Assembly: GCA_014218235.1 (NCBI GenBank)
Contig: CM024758.1
Location: 70,380,206-70,444,205 of the forward strand
DNA: 64,000 nucleotides
From: Colocasia esculenta
Lineage: Eukaryota; Streptophyta; Magnoliopsida; Alismatales; Araceae
Reading direction: 5' to 3'
Shown: in pieces, positions 22,959 to 34,500 of the stretch
Layout: each line of letters starts with the position of its first letter
How positions within the stretch are numbered: position 1 is the stretch's first letter
Program-made: the position numbers and the translations under genes
The notes under the pieces: model-generated
Seen by the model: the letters and a program-made list of their open reading frames with translations, nothing else
Databases searched by the model: none
What the model was told of the DNA's origin: nothing

Positions 22959-23565
22959 TTACCCCGCTATGACCGGTGGTAGAAACACAAACAGAGACTC
23001 CAACAGCTCATAGGTGATGCTAATCTGGATTCCTTTGACGGAGGATGTCAAGGACCCATCAGCATCTGACTTCAGACAAACATAAAATGCTTTAACCAGG
23101 TCCGGATAACTTGCCTCTGAAAGCATTGCTAACTTGGTCCACTTCATTCTTTGCATAGCTGCAACGATGTTGTGCATCCCATTCTTCTCCAAATCAGCAA
23201 TATCAACTGCCTTGTTCCCGCACATCTTTGTCTTCACGGTTGTAAACCTGTCCTGCTGCTCTGCAGAGAGGAAAGCAGCCCCATAGCCACCGACGGTGCC
23301 GGAAACTCCAGAAACAGCCACGGTTTTGAGCAAGAGAGGTGTTCTGGAAGATCGTGAAGAAGATTGGAGCAAAAGCCCTTAGGAAATTTTTCACGGAAGG
23401 GATGGAAGCTTTGAAATCGCACAAAGTCGATGCCGAGTCAATAGGGCTTATCGTCTCAGGCAAGTTAAAGAGATGAGAGCGGGAGGTGAATCGATATGGC
23501 ACAGATTTCGGGTTTTATCAGATAAAGATAAAGTGACTTTTGAGGAGATGGCGCCATAATGCGGA
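22959..23565 (-). pseudogene. C1 extra ORF, N-terminal domain (plant transposon-protein-like)
   Basis: It lies just downstream of RNase H on the element strand. A probable start, MAPSPQKSLYLYL, is at about 23560; a frameshift follows near 23500, and frame 23372-22959 then carries the recognisable part. The pattern FLSAEQQDRF, VDIADLEKNGM, MKWTKL, then SYPDLVKAFYVCL and SSVKGIQISI resembles the domain annotated as putative plant transposon protein, often seen in accessory ORFs of plant retroelements. This family call is from memory of the pattern and moderate at best. Its role in the element is unknown. Confidence 0.42.
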
Positions 23566-23756
23566 AAACGACAGAAAAGAGACAGTTTCGAGATGAATAA
23601 ATACTTTTAAATTAACGAACCGTCACAGATATTTTATGATGCACGCAATCTTTAAGGATTGCTCAATTCAGGGAGAGAATAATTATTATTCTGAAATAAT
23701 TAGTATTTCAGTTATATACAGATAAATCTATCACAAATTACACATGCCTAATTCCC

Positions 23757-24330
23757 TTCTAAGAGATGTAATCTCTCTTCAGGTAAGGCCTTAGTGAAGA
23801 TATCTGCTAACTGATTTTGAGTATCAACAAAGGAAATATCTATATTACCATTGGCTACATGATCACGAATAAAATGATATCTAACCTCTATATTTTTGTC
23901 CTTGAGTGCTGAACTGGATTCTTGGTGAGATTAATTGCACTGGTGTTGTCGCATAGCAGGGAATTGTCCTTGATGTGTAATCCAATCTTCAAGTTGCTGT
24001 TTAATCCATAAGAGTTGTGTACAACAGCTTCCAGCAGCCACGTACTCAGCTTCAGCTGTTGACAATGCTACTGAATTTGTTTCTTTGAAGACCACGAAAT
24101 CATCCCTGCAAGAAATTGACAACATCCACTGGTGCTTTTTCTATCTACCTTGCATCCAGCGTAGTCAGCATCAGAGTATCCTACTATAATGATTTCACAT
24201 GATTTTGGATACCATAATCCTAGATCATGGGTTCTATCTAAATATCTAAAATCCGTTTGACGCTAATTAAATGAGACTCTCTAGGGTCTGCCTGTACCTA
24301 GCACACATGCATACACTAACAATATATCAG
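23757..24330 (-). pseudogene. C1 RNase H
   Basis: Copia RNase H signatures are present on the minus strand: VALSTAEAEYVAAGSCCTQLLWIKQQL (24125-23931, with the STAEAEY block) and the end motif LADIFTKALPEERL near 23790. Frameshifts near 24130 and 23940 break it. Confidence 0.85.
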
Positions 24331-24332
24331 TT

Positions 24333-25190
24333 CTACTTTGCTGTCAAATAAAGTAATGAACCTATCATACCTCTGTAGAGCTTTTGGTCTACCTTCTTAC
24401 CATCCTTGTCACTGTCTAGCCTTGTAGATGTGCTCATTGGTGTTGACAGTGGCTTGGCGTTTTCAAACCCAAATTTCTTCAATAATTCTTTGGTGTACTT
24501 TGCTTGACAAATGTGTGTTCCTTCTTCATTTCCTTGCTTGATTTGCAATCCTAGAAGTAGTTGAGCTCCCCCATCATGCTCATTTTGAACTCTCCCTGCA
24601 TAAGCCTCTCAAAATACTTGCAAAGAGATTCGTCAGTAGAGCCAAATATTATATCATCTACATAAATTTGTACAAGCAATACATGTTTGGTTTTAGACTT
24701 AACAAATACGTACTATCTACTTGACCCCTGATAAAACCATGATTCAATAAAAATGCACTGAGCCTTTCATACCAAGCTCTAGGTGCTTTTTAATCCATAC
24801 AATACTTTATGCAACTTGAAAACATGATTTGGAAAATCAATATCTTCAAACCGGGAGGTTGTTTACATAAACTCCTCCTTTATATAACCATTTAGAAATG
24901 CTGATTTAACATCCATTTGAAAAAGTTTTAAACCCAATGCAGATGCATAAGCAAGTAAATCCTAATTGCCTCAAGTCTAGCCACTGGTGCATAGGTTTCA
25001 TCGAAATCTATGCCTTCCTCTTGGGAATAGCCTTGAGCTACCAGTCTGGCCTTGTTTCTTGTGATCACACTAGCTTCATCCAAATGTTCCTGAACACCCA
25101 TTTGGTGCCAATCACAGGATGATCTGACGGTCTTGGAATAAGGGACCATACCTGGTTTCTCTTGACTGATTAAGTTCATCTTGTATGGCT
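24333..25190 (-). pseudogene. C1 reverse transcriptase
   Basis: The N-terminal segment at 25179-24928 includes NKARLVAQGYSQEEGIDFDETYAPVARLEAI, diagnostic of copia RT. The catalytic YVDD lies near 24660-24670 in the context LVQIYVDDIIFG, so both aspartates survive. C-terminal block LKKFGFENAKPLSTPMSTS is at 24548-24333. Stops and one-base shifts near 24965, 24790, 24720 and 24560 break the frame. Confidence 0.88.
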
Positions 25191-26330
25191 ATATCCAAGA
25201 TTCATCAGACAGTGCTTCATTGACTGTCTTAGGCTCTATTTGAGATACAAAGGCTAAATAATCATATTGGATTACGTTACCTCTAGTTCTTACCCCAACT
25301 GATGGATCTCCAATAATGTTATCCAATGGGTGATCCTTCTTGTATCTCCATTCTTTTGGAAGATCATCATGTGATATGTCTTTTTGTTGTAGATCTTCCA
25401 AGGGTGGATCTTCCTTATCCTCGATGGATGAGTTCTTTAATTTCTTAGATAATTCATTTGCATCATCAACATCACTATCTACTTCCTTTCTCAAGGAAGG
25501 GTTAGTTTCATCAAAGATAACATGTACAGTTTGCTCAATTAATAAACTTGCTTATTGAATACTCTATATCCTTTGGGTTTAGAAGCATACCCCATAAATA
25601 TACCTTCATCAGACTTTGAATCCAGCTTACCAAATATCTCTTTTTCCATTGTTTGAATAAAGCATGGACATCCAAAGGTTCTGAAGTGACTGATCTTTGG
25701 CTTCTTCTGCTTGTAGAGCTCGTATGCAGTCTTCTTCAAGATTGGCCTGATCATTACCTATTGATATGTAACATGCTATGTTGATGGCTTCGGCCCAGAA
25801 TACCTGGTAAGTTATACTCTGACAGCATCGTTCTAGCCATATCCAATAAGGTTCTGTTCTTTCTCTCAGCTATTCCATTTTGTTGTGGGGTCCTTGGTGC
25901 TGAGAAATTGTGCTCTATCCCTTGATCATCACAGAACTTAGCGAATCTCTCGTTCTGAAACTCTCCTCCATGATCTGAACGAATACTAACAATGGAGTAC
26001 TTCATGTCTTTCTGAACTTTCTTACTTAAGCTAACAAAGCTGTCAAACGTGTCATCTTTGTGCTCCAAGAAAGATACCCAAGTAAATCTAGAGTAGTCAT
26101 CCACTATGACGAATCCAAAGTTCTTTCCACCAAGACTTGTGGTCATCATCGGCCAATAGATCCATATGCAGTAGTTCCAAAGGTTTTGAGGTTGTTACCA
26201 CACGGCTTTGACTTAAAGGATGATTTTGTTGCTTTCCTTTTGCACACGGTTCACAGACAACTTCCATTTTTTGTGCTTACTTTGGGCAGACCTTCCACTA
26301 AGTTTCTCTTGATTAGCTTTCTGATTCCAT
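25191..26330 (-). pseudogene. C1 integrase and integrase-RT linker
   Basis: Frame 26149-25754 shows the catalytic core: FVIVDDYSRFTWV (first Asp), RSDHGGEFQNE (second Asp) and TPQQNGIAERKNRTLLDMAR (Glu). The C-terminal copia block FRTFGCPCFI and DEGIFMGYASKPKGYRVFN follow in 25754-25539. The acidic linker to RT (25494-25189) contains DDLPKEWRYKKDHP. Breaks near 25800 and 25530 are single-base shifts or stops. Confidence 0.88.
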
Positions 26331-26335
26331 CCAAG

Positions 26336-26775
26336 CTACAATGGCCCAATCTTCGGTGCCAAGTTCAGTTGATTGCTCTTGTTTGCTGCAAGACATATAT
26401 CCTGATCCCTTAATTCTTCAAAATGAAGCACATAGAGATTCTTCTCTCTGCAGGCTTCAAACACAGTTTTACCATCTTTTAGAATGCTGCATCCTGATTC
26501 TTGAAACTTGATTTGATGGCCTTTGTCGCACAGCTGGCTGATGCTGATTAGATTATGCTTGAGTCCTTTCACGCATAGAACATCCTCTATGAGAGTCCTG
26601 CCTTGACTGCCAACTGTTCCCTGTACGAATGACTGTTCGTTTTTCATTATCTCCATATGTTAATGTGCCTTCTTCACTTCGAGATGGGAGAACAACTTTC
26701 TGTTCCTTGTCATATGCCTTGAGCACCCGCTATCCAGGTACCATTTAGATGCTCGAAGGCTTCCCTGCAGTGAAA
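26336..26775 (-). pseudogene. C1 protease and pre-integrase zinc region
   Basis: Near 26740 the minus strand reads KWYLDSGCSRHMT, the copia protease active site with intact D-S-G. A stop lies shortly after, in the sequence following HLEVKKAH. Frame 26656-26336 continues the protease fold (LCVKGLKHNLISISQLCDKGHQ) into the pre-integrase domain. Confidence 0.82.
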
Positions 26776-26778
26776 ACA

Positions 26779-28551
26779 CTAAACTTTAGGTACCCAAGTT
26801 CTTTTGGGTCCTTGCTGGTTAGTTTCCTCATTTTTCTTCTTAATTATCCATCTTTTATGTTTAGTTGAACATGTTATTTTAATATGACCTAATTTGTTGC
26901 AGTGGCTACAGCAAGATATTTTACTTACTTTTTCAGTTGGATATATATTTAAAGTTTGACTTGTATGCATGGTTTTTTCGGTACAAATTTAGGTGTTGGA
27001 TATTTTAGGATGTACTATGTTTCTTCATTATCGGGAGGAGTGTATCCTAAGCCATATTTCTTCTTCCAACCTTCTAGCTCCTTTTAGTATTAATGTTGTT
27101 TTTCCATTTGTAAATTTTTCTAACGTACTGGATAACTTTTCATTTTCTTCTGTTAGTGTGTTAATTTCTTGATTTAATTTACTTACTGTTTCCTGGTTTT
27201 CCAATCTTGCTATTTGTTCATTTTTATTTTTCAAATCTTCACCCAATAGTTCGTTTCTTCTTCTTTTTAGTTCAGTAACTTGCCTTTCCAGTTGCTCATT
27301 TTCAGATTTTAGATCTGAATTGGTGTTTTCTAAACAAGCATGATTTTTCTTGCTGACTTTTAAGAATTTACACACATCTTTGTATTTACTATATAGTTCG
27401 TTAAAAGCATCTTCTAAACTATCGGATTCAGATTCATTGCATGATGAAAAGGATGAGTCAGAGGATACCTATCATCAATGTTTGCCATGAAGGCCAAGTT
27501 GGCCTTTTCTTCTTCCTCTTCACTTGAGCTCGACTCACTATCTGAGTCGCTGATGTTGTCCCAAGCTGCTGCCATGGCTTCTTCTTATATTTTCTGAATT
27601 TTCTAGCATTGTCTTTCTTTCTGACTTCAGTCTTCTTTAGCTTTGGACACTCGCCTTGATATGTCCGGCTTCTTGCATTCATAACAATCGGTTCTGTCTT
27701 CTTTACATCCTTGACTTCAGGCTTCTTGAAGTCCTTTCCCTTTTTAAAGTACCTTCTTCCAGACTGGTATTTCTTTTTCTTGGCTATTACGTTGTAGTCT
27801 TCTGGATACCAGCGCTTCTTCATCTTCGTTGCTTCTCATGCTTTCCTGGCTATCTGAATCTTCTTCTGATATACCTTCTTCGGCTTTGATAGCGTTGATA
27901 TGTTTCTTTCTACTGACGACTCTCCAACCTTTCCATGTTGATCTCATGGGCCATTAGGGACCCAATGAGTTTCTCCAGTGACATTCTCTCTTTAGGTCAT
28001 GGCCTCTCTATTTGCTGTCATTTTTGGAGTCCACGAGGCTAGTAGGGATCTTAAGATCTTTCTGACCATATCTCCCATTTCGTAGATTTTTCCAAGACCA
28101 GCCAACCCGTTTGTGATGTCTGTAAATCTTCTGTACATCTGAGTTATTGATTCCTCTGACTGCATCTGGAACCTCTCTACTGTGTCACCAAAATATCTAT
28201 TCTTGTCTCTTTTACCTTATCTGTGCCTTCATAAGTGATCCTTAGCTTCTCCCACATTTCTATTGCGGATTGGCAGGCAGAGATTATGTTGAACTCCTTC
28301 TTACTAAGAGCGCAACACAGTATGCTCTTAGCCTTGCAGTTGAGAGAGATCTTCTTCTTATCATCTTCTGTCTATTTGTCTTTCTCATTTGTAACCAGAA
28401 GATCTCCTTCTTCTATAATAGACCAAATCTGATAATCGAACCTTTGAAGTAAAATTCCATTCGTGTTTTCCAGTAGGTATAATCTTCAATCACCATCGAA
28501 CAATGGTGGTCTGTTGACGGACTGACCCTCGAAATGCCCTTGAGCTGCCAT
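26779..28551 (-). pseudogene. C1 gag with coiled coil and two zinc knuckles
   Basis: The ATG at 28551 opens MAAQGHFEGQSVNRPPLFDG, the same start as C2 gag, with YWKTRMEFY close behind. A damaged knuckle near 27690 keeps only CYEC. A Glu/Lys/Leu-rich coiled coil (LENTNSDLKSENEQLERQV) runs 27375-27100. A second, intact CCHC knuckle, CSHCNKLGHIKITC, is near 26900. Many frameshifts break the roughly 590-codon gene. Confidence 0.85.
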
Positions 28552-28599
28552 TGATCTTTTCTCTTCAGATCGTTTAGATCTTCTTTGTCGAAGAAACTT

Positions 28600-28611
28600 G
28601 CTCTGATACCA
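28600..28611 (-). other. C1 primer-binding site
   Basis: The minus strand reads TGGTATCAGAGC two bases after the LTR terminus GGGCAACA; it is complementary to initiator tRNA-Met. Confidence 0.93.
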
Positions 28612-29313
28612 CTTGTTGCCCAGCTAGCAAGCACGAGGGGGTGGGGGGGGGGGGGGGGTGAATGGGATTCTTAAAATATGATTATCTAAATTGTCAACAA
28701 AACGTTCAACACAAAACACTACGTTTGACTGTTATGTTAGTAGTATAAGAAAACAACAATCACAAACAAGCAACCGCACTACACAAGGATTTTATCTTGG
28801 TTCGGACCACTTTTCCACAAGAGTACTACGTCCAGTCCCTGAGCAACAACTCAGGATTCCACTACCCAAGGGTACAGTCCCCCTCAAGGACACTTACACA
28901 TCCAGCCGCAGCTGGCCTTCTCTCTTCACCTGAAGAGGAATACAACACCCTAGAACCCAGGTCTTCCTTCAACACGAAAGGAATAAACCACATGTTTCAA
29001 CAGGTCTCTCTCCCCCCAGAAGAGGAACTTCACAGGAATGTGAATAAAGGCGAAACGCCCCTAGACCTGATTTACAACAAGTATCAGATCTGAGGCTGAG
29101 ACTGAGAGAGAAAGATCTACAGAAGCGAAGTCTCTCAGAACTTAAAAAGGCTCTCTAAAAGATTTTGACAAGAACACAGAGAGCAAGAGCTACGAGGATT
29201 AGAATGGACAGAGGCTCTTCTTCTAAGACTGTTTGGCTTGAACGCTTCTCTGTCAAGTTGATCATTTCAAAAGATCTTTTTCAAAAGTTGTCTTCCAAGA
29301 GTCTTGAGTCTTG

Positions 29314-29358
29314 TATTTATATCTTCTCTTGAGGAAGTAGCCGTTGATATATCCGTTG
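29314..29358 (-). promoter_or_regulatory. C1 5' LTR core promoter
   Basis: TATA on the minus strand (29314-29322) with two intact CCGTTG boxes at 29341 and 29353, 12 bases apart. In the left LTR the first box has become TCGTTG. Confidence 0.55.
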
Positions 29359-29759
29359 TCTCTATGCTCTGGTATACGTTAGACTGCATGGTATTGTAGA
29401 GCTTCCAGTCAACGGTTCTTTACGTTCCACGCATACAAAGAGAAGATCTTTCTCGATATCCTTCATCTTCCATTTTGTCCAACGTTGCAAACGGTTGTGC
29501 TGTCAGAGACCTGCACACAATAAATACTAAATGATAGACAGCTATGATGTCTCTTGTTGTCAGTCAACGTCAAAAGAATATACATCAAAATGAAATATCA
29601 ATTTGTTTTCCAAAATATGTTTCTAATATAAGCATAGGAATAGAAGATGTTTGTGCATGCATTGTGCAGTGAAATGTTCAGTCATAATAAATCATGGATA
29701 TCGAAGAAAACGAGGGAAGACTTTGACTTTCAAAATACTTGAAAGTTTTTAAATATCAA

Positions 29760-30540
29760 CCGTTATAACTCATGAAATCATTGTGAGTATGACTTATGAA
29801 TCGTTATGGAATGAGTCGAGTTTATGTAAATCGTTGCACATATATAAACAAATCGTGTGTACACAAATCGTTATACAATCATAACCAAATCGTTGTAGAG
29901 ACAAATCGTTATGAGAGTATAAGCAAATCGTTATGAGCAAGTCTTTATGAATGAGTTGTTATAACCAAATCGTTGTTTCACTTATCAAGTCGATGTAGTG
30001 ATCAAATCGTTGTTTTGCTTTATTGAATCGTTACACAGACCAAGTCGTTGTTGTGACTTATCGAATCGTTACAGCAAGCAAATCATTGTGTAACTTATCG
30101 AGTCGTTATACTGACCAAGTTGATGTGGAACTTATCGAATCATTTATGAAGGCAAATCGTTGTGAGATAGAAATCGTTATGCTCACTTAGCGAATCGTTG
30201 TGAGATCGAAATTGTTATGAACACTTAGTGAATCTTGTGAGATCGAAATCGTTATGAACACTTAGAGAATCGTTGTGAGATCGAAATCGTTATGAACACT
30301 TAGCAAATCGTTGTGAAGCAAATCGTTATGCTCACTTTGTGAATCGTTGTGAGATCAAATCGTTATGCTCACTTAGCGAATCGTTGTGAGAGCAAATTGT
30401 TAGCTCACTTAGTGAATCGTTGTGAGATCGAAATCGTTATAAAGCCAAATTGATATGTAGTTATTAAATTCTTGTGAAGATAAAATCGATAGAAATGTGG
30501 AAATTGTTATGACTCTAATGAAATGGTTATAACACATAGG
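29760..30540 (-). repeat. ATCGTT array in C1 5' LTR U3
   Basis: This is the partner of the array at 19317-20060, with the same 37-38-base units between about 30150 and 30440. Unit number and order differ slightly, as expected from slippage after insertion. Confidence 0.9.
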
Positions 30541-30741
30541 AAGTCGATGTGTACTTAGAAAAATTACATGCTCTGTACTTTCAAATGCTAAGAAATACTT
30601 ACTTATTTGCTGATTCCCGCCTGATTTGTTGCATGTGCTTAAGCTTCATAAAAACTTGTTAGATCATACTTTATTTGAATTTTGTTAATCACCAAAATAG
30701 ATATGTATTTATTTAATTACATGGGGATGAACTGATCATCA

Positions 30742-30746
30742 ATATC
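30742..30746. repeat. Target-site duplication of C1, right copy
   Basis: ATATC after the terminal CA of the right LTR, identical to 18184-18188. Confidence 0.92.
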
Positions 30747-32728
30747 AACACAAATGTCCATGGAAATATAAAAGAACACATTAAACATACATAAGATTGC
30801 ACATCTCACACATATTACATGAGGTTTAAATAGCCAGTACTCAATTAGAGTCAAGTACATAGTAAATTGCCTGGGCCTACCTAGAGGTGAAACAGAAAGT
30901 AAAATTACATTGCTAGAGGTGCAGGCCCACTCCGCTACGATGCGGCTCCGAACTAGACGAGGGATGGGAACCCTCCTACTCTCATTCACCTGAAAGGAGT
31001 AGGGGTGACCTCACAAGTCACTGGCTCAGTAGAGAAACTCTCTCAAAAGCCGAAACACACCAAACTCATGAGAAGCAGGAGTAAAGAACTAAATTAAACA
31101 ATAAATAACACTACCTAAACATGGTGCTACAACTGTAAATAAATAAACAATTCTAAGCTAATAACATGGATCAACCATTAATAATTAAACGGCAAACATC
31201 GCCCAAGTGTACGAGCTAGAGAAAAGTAACGCCACACTCAGGCCATGAAAACTGGTTCACGACGCCAGCTACTGACCCAGACAAACCACACAGCACTACC
31301 TCTCAGTCTCGTAGTCACGGACGGAAGGTCTAGCTGCCGCTCCACTTCAACAAGGCCAACAAACTTTGGAGACCAACCAACACCACACCTGCAGACCACA
31401 CACCTGCAGGCCCATGCTTGGCACCTTTAAGGACTCTGGCCTGAGTTCCCTAAAGTGAGGCACTGGAAAATAGGACTAGTTGGGGACCCGTATGTCTACT
31501 GGTGTCCATCCCCCAACCAAGAGCGCTCTACAAGCGACCGAACACAACCAAAACACACGAGTCACTGTCCCACTGCAGTCTTTCCCTCAGCTAGACGTAC
31601 AACTCAAACAAAGAAGTGAGGGTGTACAGGAAGACGACACAAACTTGACGGTACACACCGTACCGGGACAAACCCCGAGCACAATGTGTCTGGCTCACAA
31701 AGAACCTGGGGTACCTGACTTGAGAGGTAACCACGGAAGGTGTCGTACTACCCAACTTGCCACGTACGTACAAACCATGCAACCATGATAATCATTAAAC
31801 TCGACACGTGCCAATGCACCGCTTTCATATTTTAAACACATAAAATATCATCACATAACAGCTACAAAACCTGAATCATACTTACTGCCCTCGGGAGCAA
31901 GAACGTGATGGGTCAGGTGGTCGCTTTTAAAACGTGGCGTACATAGGGGATGCGTTTCAAAAGTGAATCGTGAACGGACAAGTCGTCGCATTCAAAACGT
32001 GACGACCGAGTCTGTCGCCTTCTCAGCTGAAGTCCCCCAACCCGAGCTTCTTCTCCGGAGAACCCACAAAACGACCTGTTACAGTAATAAAACCTAAATA
32101 CATGCATTCTCACAGATACCTAAACATGCTTGCTATTGAATATAAGCAATTCCATGCATCCACTACTCCAAACTCGATCCGTACAACCATAAACGAGAAT
32201 AATTACCCTACCAACACGAAGAACATGAAGAATAGCGTTGCCCTGGCATTTCACGTGCTCCGAACAACCTCCTCGCGACGAAAGCACACCGAACCGCAAG
32301 CCACGAACTCCAAATTGCCCGAAAACCCCACAACGGCCTCTCCCTCAGCTGAACAGTGTTTCCTACATTGTTTGACCAGGGTTCGGCCAAAAGAACATAA
32401 CAATCAAAATCGCGACGTATCGGGCCATCGTGTTTAAATCGCGACATCCCCCACCGTCACATCCAAAACCACGACGTTTCTGCATGCGCCACGCGGCATA
32501 CATGCAGTCGTACCCTCGGAAAAGCGATGAAGAAAATGCGACGTAGAAGGTGTTCACATTTCCAAAACGCGACGCTGCACTCCGTCGCATTCTCAGAAAG
32601 AGAACCAGGGGTGTATTGGGCCCGAGTTTTCGGCCCGCAACCCCACACAACCTGCTAAGCAACCACAAACACCACCTTCAGGCCACACATTGGCCACCAA
32701 ATCCATTAAACCACGATCCGAATGGTCA
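30747..32728 (-). repeat. G2 LTR, remainder (no gene seen)
   Basis: This continues the sequence interrupted at 18188. It contains GTCGC/GCGAC words (31920-32010, 32405-32590), like other gypsy LTRs here in reverse orientation. The outer boundary is uncertain: TGTAATGTTGTGACC on the minus strand at about 32728 is a possible LTR start, but no polypurine tract precedes it. Frames of about 60-110 codons on both strands show no recognisable motif. Confidence 0.45.
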
Positions 32729-32920
32729 CAACATTACAGAATGAGTGTCTCGAGTGTCTAAGTGCAAGATATCATCTAGTTAGATTAAAGATATCTAGTT
32801 CTATTTTAGAGTTTGATATTTTCCCTCTTAGCAATGTATTAGTCTTGATGGGCCCTATGTTTTGGTCGGAATAGTAAATGTAATGGACCTCTGAATTATG
32901 AATGAGTGGAATATAGTTTG
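32729..32920. other. Unassigned flank of C2
   Basis: About 190 bases resemble the AT-rich 3' part of gypsy LTRs (ATTATGAATGAG...AGTTTGATTATT when joined across C2, similar to 16215-16245). There is no gene. Confidence 0.3.
32916..32920. repeat. Target-site duplication of C2, left copy
   Basis: GTTTG precedes the left LTR and recurs at 38785-38789 directly after the right LTR. Confidence 0.93.
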
Positions 32921-33656
32921 TGTTGGCGGTTTTGGTATGGCAGCAAGCTAGCCTAGAGGGGGGGTGAATAGGTTTTTCTGAAATCTGAAAGAGAAACTTA
33001 ACACAGAAATTAACACTTGAAGGTTTGGTTAGTTTAGTGTGATAAAGAGTAGCAGTGCGGAAGCAAGTAAACAATCACACAAATACACAAGGGATTTATC
33101 CTGGTTCGGCCCTTCCGACATGGAAGTCCTACATCCAGTCCCCAAGCAAACTCATGGGATTTAACTAACCAAGGGTACAGTCCCCCTTATGGATCTTACA
33201 ACACCCTGGATACCCCACCAGGTCTTCTTCTCTTTCCCGGGCAAGAAGGAAGCCCACTTCTCATACAGGTAAAGAAGCCAACCTCCTGGTACAAACCCCA
33301 GTGCGGTTCAGCTAGACACAAACCCCTAGCTGGGTTATCTACTGTATACAGTCCTACAGCCGGACACAGATCTTTCTTAGAAAGATCAGACTGAGAGGCT
33401 TTCCAAGATAAACACTTGTGTAAAGCTCACAGTCCCAGACTCTCCCCAGATATATAATGAGCTCGGAGAGAAAGCAGAAGAGAGAAAAGAAGACAGAAAG
33501 CTTGAATGCTTGAGGCGCTTGATTGCTTCTTCTTGGCTCGGGCTCTTTCTCTCTTTCCTTGAGTGTATGTGGAATTGAGGTGCTTCTCACAGTTGTACAC
33601 TCCTACAAAGATATTCAAGAAAAGGCTCTCCCTGTTTCTTCAGCAGTGCTCCTTCT

Positions 33657-33727
33657 TTTATATGAGCATCTTGAATGGATCCGTTGAAGAGATCCGTTGA
33701 GGAGATCCGTTGGAGTTCTAGCCGTTG
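33657..33727 (-). promoter_or_regulatory. C2 3' LTR promoter with four CCGTTG boxes
   Basis: The TATA box (TTTATAT region 33657-33663, ATATAAAA on the element strand) is followed upstream in element sense by CCGTTG at 33681, 33694, 33708 and 33722. The spacing of 13-14 bases is regular. On the coding strand these read CAACGG, close to the MYB3R mitosis-specific (MSA) and R2R3-MYB core. Regulation by MYB proteins is inferred. Confidence 0.6.
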
Positions 33728-33979
33728 CTCATCTCCTTCTCATTTGTCTTAATCAGACTCTGATAGTCTGTAAGCATAGAAGAGAGGTTAGCATAAAAGA
33801 GTGTTTATGATAAACGATGCATGGTACTGTACTTCTGCTAACATACTGAAAATAGAGGTCATATCTTTTTGACAAGACTCTGAAATATGCATGCAGCTTT
33901 TTGTCAGAAGATATTTGACTTTTCATTTAAGCGCCAAGCATATTTGAAATATAAGGCAATCTGTGTTTGAACAGAATCC

Positions 33980-34500
33980 ATGAAGAAATCGTTATGAGCA
34001 TGACTTATGAAATCGTTATTGTGAAGAGTCGTTGCTCATTTATAAACAAATCGATGTGAACATTTATGAAATCGTTATGCAAGCAAATCGATGTGAGGGC
34101 AAATCGTTGCACTCACTTATCAAATCGTTATGAGATCGATTTCTTATTAAATCGTTATGAGAGCGAAATCGATGTGAACAAATCGTTGTGAGAGCAAGTC
34201 GTTGCGCTCACTTATAGAATCGTTATGAGATCGATTTCTTAGCAAATCAATGCGCTTTAAAGAAGAAATCGTTATGAGACCCAAGTCGATGTGATCACTT
34301 ATGAAATCGTTATGGTATCGACTTCTTAGCAAATCATTTCGGTCACTTAAGGAATCGTTATGGGAACGACTTCTTATCAAATCAATGCGCTCAAAGAAGA
34401 AATCGTTATGGCCACTTATCAAATCGTTATGGCATCGATTTCTTAACAAATCGTTGCGGCGCTTGATACTTTGGCACTTTAAACAGAAATCGATGTATAT
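33980..34500 (-). repeat. ATCGTT/ATCGAT array in C2 U3
   Basis: Frequent AAATCGTTATGAG and AATCGATGTGA words are spaced about 18-25 bases apart. They are related in wording to the C1 and C3 arrays but not in unit structure. Confidence 0.85.

Larger units (their letters stand above)
18189..30741 (-). mobile_element. C1: complete Ty1/copia element (SIRE/Maximus-like), 12.55 kb
   Basis: Both LTRs, ATATC target duplications, PBS and polypurine tract are present. On the minus strand the order is LTR, PBS, gag with two zinc knuckles and a coiled coil, protease, integrase, RT, RNase H, an extra ORF region, polypurine tract, LTR. Protease-integrase-RT order defines copia. The long LTRs, coiled-coil gag extension and extra 3' ORF suggest SIRE/Maximus. 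LTR copies differ by many indels and substitutions, and the coding frames are broken, so the insertion is not recent. It lies within the LTR of G2. Confidence 0.92.
28614..30741 (-). repeat. C1 5' LTR (plus-strand right)
   Basis: It runs from TGTTGCCCAGC to GATCATCA and is followed by the ATATC duplication. Same features as the left LTR: TATA at 29314-29322, CCGTTG at 29341 and 29353, and the ATCGTT array at about 29760-30540. A run of about 20 G at 28637-28660 lies where the other LTRs have six or seven G, an expansion or an assembly artefact. Confidence 0.92.

Noticed and set aside
20381..23565. Host gene captured by C1
   Set aside because: No introns, no recognised host family, same strand as pol, and position where related elements carry a third ORF. 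An element-borne ORF is simpler, though not proven.
28600..28611. tRNA gene fragments at GCTCTGATACCA sites
   Set aside because: Each is only 12-14 bases beside an LTR end, without a cloverleaf; they are primer-binding sites.
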